From Streptomyces mayonensis (GTDB lineage Bacteria > Actinomycetota > Actinomycetes > Streptomycetales > Streptomycetaceae), in NCBI RefSeq assembly GCF_018982965.1, contig NZ_JACBYP010000016.1:38543-102542 (forward strand): a stretch of 64,000 bases of DNA, in the 5' to 3' direction. The notes beneath the pieces are model-generated. The model ran no database searches. It was not told the DNA's origin and saw only the letters and a program-made list of their open reading frames with translations. A program made the translations under genes and the position numbers. Below, piece by piece: positions 57,392-64,000 of the stretch (its first letter is position 1; every line of letters starts with the position of its first letter).

Positions 57392-60300
57392 ATGACGGCG
57401 CCGGGACGCAGAAGCAGTACCTTCACGCGACTGCTGCGGCACGGCTTCACCGATCCCTCGGCCGCCGAGCGGCTGCTGGACGGCGCGGAGCTGGCCGAGG
57501 TCCGGGCCGACCCCGTCCTCCTCGAGGCGCTCGGCGCCACCGCCGACCCCGACCTCGCCCTGCACGGCCTGGTCCGGCTCCTGGAGGCGCAGCCCGGCCC
57601 CACCGCCCGCCAGGAGCTGCTGGACACCCTGATAGCGGCCAAGCCGCTGCGCGACCGTCTCCTCGGTGTGCTCGGCGCCTCCGAGGCGCTCGCCGACCAC
57701 CTCGCCCGGCACGCCGGCGACTGGCAGGCCCTCGTCACGTACGAACCACGCGACCTGCACCGCGGCGTCGAGGAGTTCGAGCAGGGCCTCGCCGGGGCCA
57801 CCGACCCGGTGTCCCTGCGCGTCGCCTACCGGCGCTGCCTGCTGTCCATCGCCGCCCGCGACGTGTGCGGCACCATCGACGTCGCCGAGACCGCCGCCGA
57901 GCTGGCCGACCTCGCCACCGCCACCCTGCGCGCCGCCCTGGCCCTCGCCGAGGCCGCCGCGCCCGAGGACGCCGCGCGGTGCCGGCTGGCCGTGATCGCG
58001 ATGGGCAAGTGCGGCGGACACGAGCTGAACTACGTCTCCGACGTCGACGTGATCTTCGTGGGCGAGCCCGCGGCGGGCACGGACGGCGACGCGGACGCCG
58101 ACGAGACCAGGGCGCTGCGCGCCGCGACCGCGCTGGCCTCGCACATGATGCGGATCTGCTCCGAGACCACCGTCGAGGGCTCGATCTGGCCCGTCGACGC
58201 CAACCTCCGCCCCGAGGGCCGCAACGGCCCGCTGGTGCGCACCCTCAGCAGCCACGTCGCCTACTACCAGCGCTGGGCCAAGACCTGGGAGTTCCAGGCG
58301 CTGCTCAAGGCCCGCCCGGTGGCCGGCGACCCCGGCCTCGGCGCCGAGTACGTCGCCGCCCTGCAGCCGCTGGTGTGGCAGGCCGCCGACCGCGAGAACT
58401 TCGTGCCCGACGTGCAGAAGATGCGCCGCCGCGTGGTGGAGACCATCCCCGCAGCCGAGGTCGACCGGCAGCTCAAGCTGGGTCCTGGCGGCCTCCGGGA
58501 CGTGGAGTTCGCCGTGCAGCTGCTCCAGCTCGTGCACGGGCGCTCCGACACCTCACTGCACAGCGGCACGACCCTGGACGCGCTGGAGGCGCTCGCCGCG
58601 GGCGGCTACGTCGGCCGGACCGACGCGGCCCAGCTCGACGAGGCGTACCGCTTCCTGCGCTCCATGGAGCACCGCATCCAGCTGCACCGGCTGCGCCGCA
58701 CCCACCTCGTGCCCGAGGACCAGGCCGACCTGCGCCGCCTCGGCCGTTCCCTCGGCCTGCGCACCGACCCGGTCGACGGGCTGCTGCGCGCCTGGCGGCG
58801 GCACTCCTCCGTCGTGCGCCGGCTGCACGAGAAGCTGTTCTACCGGCCGCTGCTCGACGCCGTCGCCCAGCTCGCGCCCGGGGAGGCCCGGCTCAGCGCC
58901 GAGGCCGCGCGCGAGCGCATGGTCGCCCTCGGGTACGCCGACCCGGCCGCCGCCCTCAGGCACCTGGAGGCGCTGGCGTCCGGGGTCACCCGCAAGGCCG
59001 CCATCCAGCGCACCCTGCTGCCCGTGCTGCTCGGCTGGTTCGCCGACTCGGCCGACCCGGACGCCGGACTGCTCAACTTCCGCAAGGTCTCCGACGCGCT
59101 CGGCAAGACGCCCTGGTACCTCAGGCTGCTGCGGGACGAGGGCGCCGCCGCCGAGAACCTCGCCCGCGTCCTGTCCGCCGGGCGGCTCGCCCCCGACCTG
59201 CTGATGCGGGCGCCCGAGGCCGTCGCGCTGCTCGGCGACGGCGCCGCCGGGGGACTGGCGCCGCGCGGACGCCCCCAGCTGGAGCAGGAGGTGCTCGCCG
59301 CGGTCCGCCGCGCCGACGGCGCCGTGCAGGCGGTCACCGCGGCGCGCGGGGTCAGGCGCCGGGAGCTGTTCCGCACGGCCGCCGCCGACATCGTCGGCTC
59401 CTACGGCACCGAGGCGCAGCCCGCCGAGGCCGACCAGGGCGCCCTGGTGGACCTGGTCGGCGGCGCGGTGTCCGACCTGACGGCGGCGACCCTGGCGGGG
59501 ACGCTGCGGGCGGTCGTGCGGGAGGGGTGGGGCGACACCCTGCCGACCCGGTTCGCGATCATCGGCATGGGCCGCTTCGGCGGGCACGAGCTGGGCTACG
59601 GCTCGGACGCGGACGTGCTCTTCGTGCACGAGCCCCGGGACGGGGTCGGCGAGCGGGAGGCGGGGGACGCCGCGAACAAGGTCGTCGCCGAACTGCGCCG
59701 CCTGCTCCAGGTGCCGAGCGCCGACCCGCCGCTGCTGATCGACGCCGACCTGCGGCCCGAGGGCAAGTCCGGGCCGCTGGTGCGCACCCTGAAGTCGTAC
59801 GAGGCGTACTACCGGCGCTGGTCCCTGGTGTGGGAGCGGCACGCGCTGCTGCGGGCCGAGTTCGTGGCCGGGGACGCGGAGCTGGGGCGGCGGTTCACCG
59901 AGCTGATCGACCCGCTGCGGTACCCGGCGGCCGGGCTGAAGGAGGACGACGCCCGGGAGATCCGGCGGCTGAAGGCCCGGATGGAGTCCGAGCGGCTGCC
60001 GCGCGGGGCCGATCCCAAGCTGCACGCCAAACTGGGGCCGGGCGGGCTCTCCGACGTGGAGTGGACCGTGCAACTGCTCCAGCTGCGGCACGGCCACGGG
60101 GAGGCGGGGCTGCGGACCACCAGGACGCGGGAGGCGCTGGCCGCCGCGCGGGACGCCGGGTTCGTCTCGGAGGAGCACGCGTCCACCCTCGACGAGGCGT
60201 GGGTCCTGGCGAGCCGGGTGCGCAACGCGGTGATGCTGGTCCGCGGACGGGCCGGGGACACCTTCCCGACCGACATGCGGGAGCTGGCGGCGGTGGGGCG

Positions 60301-60403
60301 CTACCTGGGGCACGGGCCGGGGCACGCGGGGGACATGCTGGACGAGTACCGGCGTACGGCCCGGCGGGCGCGGGCGGTGGTGGAGGACCTTTTCTACACG
60401 TAG
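57392..60403 (+). CDS. glnE: Bifunctional glutamine synthetase adenylyltransferase/deadenylylase
   Basis: Switches GlnA activity by adding or removing AMP according to nitrogen status. 1003 aa. Two nucleotidyltransferase domains: GGHELNYVSDVDVIFV (N-terminal, removing) and GGHELGYGSDADVLFV (C-terminal, adding), each followed by a PII-uridylyltransferase-type helical domain. AGGAGG lies 6 nt before the ATG at 57392; the longer frame through the repeat array is rejected. The last codons and stop lie in a 13-bp repeat. Confidence 0.96.
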   Translation: MTAPGRRSSTFTRLLRHGFTDPSAAERLLDGAELAEVRADPVLLEALGATADPDLALHGLVRLLEAQPGPTARQELLDTLIAAKPLRDRLLGVLGASEALADHLARHAGDWQALVTYEPRDLHRGVEEFEQGLAGATDPVSLRVAYRRCLLSIAARDVCGTIDVAETAAELADLATATLRAALALAEAAAPEDAARCRLAVIAMGKCGGHELNYVSDVDVIFVGEPAAGTDGDADADETRALRAATALASHMMRICSETTVEGSIWPVDANLRPEGRNGPLVRTLSSHVAYYQRWAKTWEFQALLKARPVAGDPGLGAEYVAALQPLVWQAADRENFVPDVQKMRRRVVETIPAAEVDRQLKLGPGGLRDVEFAVQLLQLVHGRSDTSLHSGTTLDALEALAAGGYVGRTDAAQLDEAYRFLRSMEHRIQLHRLRRTHLVPEDQADLRRLGRSLGLRTDPVDGLLRAWRRHSSVVRRLHEKLFYRPLLDAVAQLAPGEARLSAEAARERMVALGYADPAAALRHLEALASGVTRKAAIQRTLLPVLLGWFADSADPDAGLLNFRKVSDALGKTPWYLRLLRDEGAAAENLARVLSAGRLAPDLLMRAPEAVALLGDGAAGGLAPRGRPQLEQEVLAAVRRADGAVQAVTAARGVRRRELFRTAAADIVGSYGTEAQPAEADQGALVDLVGGAVSDLTAATLAGTLRAVVREGWGDTLPTRFAIIGMGRFGGHELGYGSDADVLFVHEPRDGVGEREAGDAANKVVAELRRLLQVPSADPPLLIDADLRPEGKSGPLVRTLKSYEAYYRRWSLVWERHALLRAEFVAGDAELGRRFTELIDPLRYPAAGLKEDDAREIRRLKARMESERLPRGADPKLHAKLGPGGLSDVEWTVQLLQLRHGHGEAGLRTTRTREALAAARDAGFVSEEHASTLDEAWVLASRVRNAVMLVRGRAGDTFPTDMRELAAVGRYLGHGPGHAGDMLDEYRRTARRARAVVEDLFYT

Positions 60404-60460
60404 CCACCACACGTAGCCACTGCACATCGCCATTGCACATCGCCACCGCACGTAGCCAGG
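60396..60460. repeat. 13-bp tandem repeat at the glnE stop
   Basis: Five units (ACACGTAGCCACC, ACACGTAGCCACT, GCACATCGCCATT, GCACATCGCCACC, GCACGTAGCCAGG). The glnE TAG is inside the first unit. Confidence 0.8.
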
Positions 60461-60511
60461 GGCGGGCCGGGGGTGGGCGCGCTGCTCGCCGCACGACCGC
60501 CCGCAGCAACG

Positions 60512-61378
60512 TCAGGCCCGCCCCGGCACCCACAGCCTCCGCCGCCCGGCCCCCGGCACCGCCCGCGGCAGTGCGTACGGCATCCGCCCGTACCACACCA
60601 CGGCCACCCCGTACCCGAACGCCAGGCACAGCAGGCCGCCCACCGCGTCCAGCCAGAAGTGGTTCGCCGTCGCCACGATGACCACCAGCGTCAGCGCCGG
60701 GTACACCAGCCCCAGCACCCGCACCCACGGCACCGAGGCCAGCGCGAAGACCGTCAGCCCGCACCACACCGACCACCCGATGTGCATCGACGGCATCGCC
60801 GCGTACTGGTTGGACATGTTCTTCAGGTCGCCGGACGCCATCGATCCCCAGGTCTCGTGGACCATCACGGTGTCGATGAAGCTGCCGCCGTTCATCAGGC
60901 GGGGCGGGGCGAGCGGATACAGGTAGTAACCGGCCAGCGCGACGCCCGTGGTCGCGAAGAGGACCAGCCGGGTCGCCGCGTAGCGGCCGGGATGACGGCG
61001 GTACAGCCACACCAGTACCCCGAGAGTCACCACGAAGTGCAACGTGGCGTAGTAGTAGTTCATGCCGACGACGAGCCAGGTCACCGAGTTCACCGCGTGA
61101 TTGACCGACTCCTCGACGGCGAGGCCCAGTTGCTGCTCGACGCGCCAGATCCAGTCGGCGTTGCGCAGCGCCTGCGAACGCTGTTCCGGCACTGCGTTGC
61201 GAACGAGTGAGTACGTCCAGTAGCTGAGCCCGATGAGCAGGATCTCGAACCACAGGCGGGGCCGGCGAGGGGTGCGCGGGCGACGCAGGAGGCGCCGCCC
61301 CGTCCGCTCGGGGACGGGGTGCGGAACGCCGTCCTCCAGGCGCTCCCGAGTCCTCGCGGTCGCGTCACCCATAGGCAT
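60512..61378 (-). CDS. PAP2-superfamily membrane phosphatase/transferase
   Basis: 288 aa, about six transmembrane helices. Active-site motifs PSMHIGWSVW and NHFWLDAVGG are those of the PAP2-like inositolphosphotransferase subgroup (Aur1/Ipt1-like); the first Lys-rich PAP2 motif is lacking, as in that subgroup. Possible role in lipid headgroup exchange. ATG at 61378; a second Met 6 nt downstream is possible. Confidence 0.85.
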   Translation of the reverse strand: MPMGDATARTRERLEDGVPHPVPERTGRRLLRRPRTPRRPRLWFEILLIGLSYWTYSLVRNAVPEQRSQALRNADWIWRVEQQLGLAVEESVNHAVNSVTWLVVGMNYYYATLHFVVTLGVLVWLYRRHPGRYAATRLVLFATTGVALAGYYLYPLAPPRLMNGGSFIDTVMVHETWGSMASGDLKNMSNQYAAMPSMHIGWSVWCGLTVFALASVPWVRVLGLVYPALTLVVIVATANHFWLDAVGGLLCLAFGYGVAVVWYGRMPYALPRAVPGAGRRRLWVPGRA

Positions 61379-61847
61379 GAAGTCTGCCAGAAAAGCCCTT
61401 CACCACCGATCATCCCGCAGGAGGAGCCGACCCGCATCCGACCCGCATTCCGACCCGTATTTCTCGCCGCATCCGCCCCGCATCCGCCCCGCATCGAGGT
61501 GGTCGCTGCGGCCCGGGCGGCGGCGTGCGGCGGCGGTGGGCACAAGGGCTCCCCGGGGGCTCCCCGGGGGCTCCCCGGGCAAGGCCGTTGTCTGCTCTCC
61601 CGCAGCCATGTCCCCCTCGGGGGACCGTGGTTCACCGCGGCCGGCCGGCAAAGCACCGGTGTTAACCGGCCGTTCACTCATCTGTTTGTATGCATGAGCC
61701 ATTGACTTGTACCGTGCTGATCTCCGGTGTCCCTTGCCCAGGACACCGCTTACCACGGCGTTATCCTGCAAAGACTTCTGTGAGTGAGCTACGGACGGCC
61801 GGTCGGCGCGGACAGCGGTCGGTTCCCCTCCCGTCCCCTTGAGCAAA
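61379..61847. other. Upstream region of the ECF sigma operon
   Basis: About 470 nt, no convincing gene. CGCATCCG-type words repeat (61430-61500). A GCTCCCCGGGG unit occurs three times (61549-61580). TTGACT (61702-61707) may be a -35 of the sigma operon. The stretch 61675-61760 is AT-richer, fitting a promoter. Confidence 0.5.
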
Positions 61848-61863
61848 GGTTTCCGCGGAAACC
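61848..61863. promoter_or_regulatory. 16-bp perfect palindrome before the ECF sigma gene
   Basis: GGTTTCCGCGGAAACC, ending 16 nt before the ATG and directly before the GGAG ribosome site. It could be an operator or an RNA hairpin limiting translation. Confidence 0.6.
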
Positions 61864-61879
61864 GTTGGAGAAGACGCAC

Positions 61880-62431
61880 ATGACCACCGTCCGTGGGACG
61901 CCCGCCTCGCGACCGCCCTCGGCCTCCGAGGTGCCGGTCGCCGAGCGGTACCGCCTCCGGCTCCTGCGTTACGTGAACCGTCTGACATCCGGAGACACAC
62001 ACCGCGCGGAGGACGTCGTCCAGGAAACGATGCTGCGGGCCTGGCTCGCCTCCCGCAAGGCCGCGGACGCCGACACCCGGCTGGACGCCGACGACGGCCA
62101 CCTGGCCGCGTGGCTCCACACGGTGGCCCGTAACCTCACCATCGACGTGCACCACCGCAACCGTGTCCAGCCCATCGGCATGATCCCCCCTCATCTGCTG
62201 GAGGAGGCGTCGGACGGCCGCGACCCGGCCGACCTCGCCGCCGACCGCATGGTGGTGACCGCCGCGCTGTCCCGCCTGACGCCCGACCACCGGGCCGTGA
62301 TCGTCCGGATCTACCTGTGCGGGGAGTCCGGACCCGAGGCGGCGCGCGCCCTCGGCATACCGAACGGCACGGTCAAGTCCCGAGTGCACTACGCCCTGTC
62401 AGCCCTGCGACGGGAGATACCCGCGGCATGA
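61880..62431 (+). CDS. ECF-type RNA polymerase sigma factor
   Basis: 183 aa. Sigma region 2: YRLRLLRYVNRLTSGDTHRAEDVVQETMLRAW (seen as the segments RLLRYVNRL and AEDVVQETMLRAW). Region 4: LTPDHRAVIVRIYLCGESGPEAARALGIPNGTVKSRV is split into the helix LTPDHRAVIV and the recognition helix GIPNGTVKSRVHYA. GGAG precedes the ATG. The stop overlaps the next gene by ATGA. Its target promoters cannot be told from sequence. Confidence 0.92.
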   Translation: MTTVRGTPASRPPSASEVPVAERYRLRLLRYVNRLTSGDTHRAEDVVQETMLRAWLASRKAADADTRLDADDGHLAAWLHTVARNLTIDVHHRNRVQPIGMIPPHLLEEASDGRDPADLAADRMVVTAALSRLTPDHRAVIVRIYLCGESGPEAARALGIPNGTVKSRVHYALSALRREIPAA

Positions 62432-63807
62432 GAAACGCCGACCCCTTCGAGATGATCGACCGCCACCGGGACACCATCTTCCGGGTGCTCGGGCTGCTGG
62501 CCCTGGCGCTGATCGTCTTCCTGGTCCTGCGCCACCTGGCCATGCGGCAGGGCGGCTGGGGCGCCGCGGCCCGCCGGGTACGACGAGAACTGGCCATCTC
62601 CGCCCACGCCTTCGCCGCACCGGTGCGTTCCTGGGCACGGTACCGGCGGACCCGGTCGCTGCTGGTGCGGGGACTGCGGCGGCAGACCACCTGGCGGGAC
62701 GCCGAGCGGGCCGTCGCCGCCGCCCGGGAGGCCGCCGCGCCGTTCGGCGGGATCCCGTACGCGGTGCTGGTGGACGACGAGACCGTCACCGTGCTGCTGG
62801 CCGGCCGGGACCTTCCCCAGGCCGACGAGGCCGTCCCCGGGACCTGCTGGTGGACCGCCCCCGGCGATCCGCCGAACCACTGGACCGCCGCCCGCCCCGA
62901 CCTGCCCGCGGTGGTCCCGGTGCCGGACCTGCCGCACCCGGTCCTGGTGGCCGTCGGCGCGCGGGACGGGTCCTGCGCCTTCCTCGACGTGGCCGCCGGC
63001 CGGAGGATCCTGACCGTGCAGGGCGACCCGAGGTGCGTGCCCGCCCTGCACCAGGCGATCGCCGCCCAGCTCGCCGCGCGCCTGCCCGCCGGACTGGTCG
63101 TCGTCGCCGAGGGGGTGCACCACCAGTACGCCGGGACCGAGATCCGCACCGCCTACCGGACCGCTCGCGAGATGCCGACGCGGCACGGCATCGCCCCGGT
63201 GCTGGTCGCGGCGGAGCTGCCCGACCCGCTGCCGCCCGAGCTGACCGGCCCGCCGGAGTCCGCGCCCGGTCCGCAGATCGTCCTGCGGGGCACCGGCCGG
63301 GGCCAGCGGCGCACCCTGACGACCGACCGGCACGGCCGGATCGCGCTGCTGGGCACGCCCCTCGTGCTGGAGGGCAACGCGCTCAGCCGGGCCGTTGCCC
63401 GGGTCCTCCCGGACCTGCCGCCGGTGCTCCCCCCGGTCCCGCCGTCCGCCGGCCGGCCGGACCGGGTCTTCGCGGAACTCGACGAGGAGGAGTCCGTCCT
63501 GCTCTCCGGCGAGGACGCCGAGGACGACTGGGGCACGACGGGCGGTGCCTCCCGGCCGCCCGCCGCCGAGCGCGACGAGCGCGAGGGCGAGGCGGATGCG
63601 GGCGCGGATGCGGGCGCGGATGCGGATGCGGACGCGGAGAAGGCCGCCGTGGCCGGGGAGGGCGCGGAGGAGAAGACCGCCGTCGCCGGTCCGGGCCGGC
63701 GGGGCGCCGAGCGCCCGGGTCCGAACCGGCGGGGCGGCGAGCGCCCGCGTCCGGGCGTGGCCGCGGCCCCGGCCGGCCGGCCCGCTCCCCGCATTCCCCG
63801 TCCTTGA
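62428..63807 (+). CDS. Membrane protein coupled to the ECF sigma factor
   Basis: 459 aa. One transmembrane helix near residues 19-36 (VLGLLALALIVFLVL). Residues ~100-260 are an alpha/beta domain (IPYAVLVDDETVTVLLAG, AAQLAARLPAGLVVVAEG) I cannot name. The C-terminal ~110 residues are low complexity (ADAGADAGADADADAEK, Gly/Arg/Pro tail). Translational coupling suggests it regulates the sigma factor, but the HxxxCxxC zinc anti-sigma motif is absent. Alternative: a target or secretion-linked protein. Confidence 0.7.
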   Translation: MRNADPFEMIDRHRDTIFRVLGLLALALIVFLVLRHLAMRQGGWGAAARRVRRELAISAHAFAAPVRSWARYRRTRSLLVRGLRRQTTWRDAERAVAAAREAAAPFGGIPYAVLVDDETVTVLLAGRDLPQADEAVPGTCWWTAPGDPPNHWTAARPDLPAVVPVPDLPHPVLVAVGARDGSCAFLDVAAGRRILTVQGDPRCVPALHQAIAAQLAARLPAGLVVVAEGVHHQYAGTEIRTAYRTAREMPTRHGIAPVLVAAELPDPLPPELTGPPESAPGPQIVLRGTGRGQRRTLTTDRHGRIALLGTPLVLEGNALSRAVARVLPDLPPVLPPVPPSAGRPDRVFAELDEEESVLLSGEDAEDDWGTTGGASRPPAAERDEREGEADAGADAGADADADAEKAAVAGEGAEEKTAVAGPGRRGAERPGPNRRGGERPRPGVAAAPAGRPAPRIPRP

Positions 63808-64000
63808 CCCGGCGACCGGGGGCCATGCCGGCCGGCCGTACGGGGCGGGCAGCCGGACCCCCCGCCCGTTCCGGCCCCCGCCCGGCTCCGGGCCCCGACG
63901 GGCCGGGGCCGCCCGCGCCCGCGGGGGGCCGCGCCTGCGCTTGCGCCGGCGCCCAACCGCCCGCGGGCCCACCGCCCGGTCCACGCGGTGGTACAGGCGG
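63808..64000. other. Right edge, no gene recognised
   Basis: 193 nt of very GC-rich sequence. Every frame is open or low complexity and none shows conserved motifs; it could be a 3' end of a gene lying off the window. Confidence 0.3.

Overview
The window is very GC-rich (about 70% or more) and reads as Streptomyces chromosome. Supporting signs are GTG starts, frequent TAnnnT -10 boxes 6-8 nt before a start codon (leaderless genes), DmdR/IdeR-type iron boxes, HtaA proteins with an LAxTG sorting signal, a BTAD/AfsR-type regulator, F420-linked enzymes, glnE, and a yefM-yoeB pair between nadE and glnE. I see no rRNA, tRNA, insertion sequence, prophage or CRISPR array.

Layout. 1-13.7 kb: a D-2-hydroxyacid dehydrogenase cut by the left edge; a fused anthranilate synthase (trpEG) behind a Trp-codon leader peptide and terminator; class II DAHP synthase; bacterioferritin-associated ferredoxin and bacterioferritin; a sulfite-oxidase-like enzyme; endonuclease IV; a PASTA Ser/Thr kinase; an Rsm22-type methyltransferase; a TetR regulator with paired operators; a Prim-Pol-like protein; a lipoprotein. 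13.8-23.7 kb: a haem-iron region with hmuTUV, two HtaA haem-binding surface proteins and haem oxygenase under iron boxes, enclosing a MerR/hydrolase/LLM/PhzF group. 23.7-37.2 kb: methionine aminopeptidase, NADPH:F420 reductase, a site-2 protease, a large BTAD-NB-ARC regulator, a DrrAB-like ABC exporter, panB, a membrane EEP phosphatase/nuclease and an MFS exporter.

37.5-46.6 kb is the most unusual part. An acyl-carrier-like protein lacking the phosphopantetheine serine lies divergent to a run of genes: caspase-NACHT, a 13-motif WD40 protein overlapping it in another frame, an LCAT-type lipase with an intact Ser-Asp-His triad, a 42-aa ORF ending in His-Lys-Trp, a HEAT-like/SUMF1 (FGE-like) protein, a PPOX-fold flavoprotein and an EgtD-like methyltransferase. 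I read it as a candidate conflict or programmed-death locus joined to a candidate peptide-modification cassette. This is inference; no step is proven by sequence alone.

46.8-64 kb: a three-gene envelope/stress operon; a second candidate peptide with a double-glycine leader; a PanE-like reductase divergent from a TetR regulator; a GlnA2-type glutamine-synthetase-like enzyme; DUF3105 and DUF305 proteins; glutamine-dependent NAD synthetase; a VOC protein; YefM-YoeB; a 34-bp tandem repeat array; glnE; a PAP2 phosphatase; an ECF sigma factor coupled to a membrane protein.

Themes: iron and haem handling (bfd, bfr, hmuTUV, htaA, hmuO share iron boxes), nitrogen and NAD metabolism (glnA2, nadE, glnE), aromatic amino acid entry (aroH, trpEG), and the accessory conflict/peptide locus.
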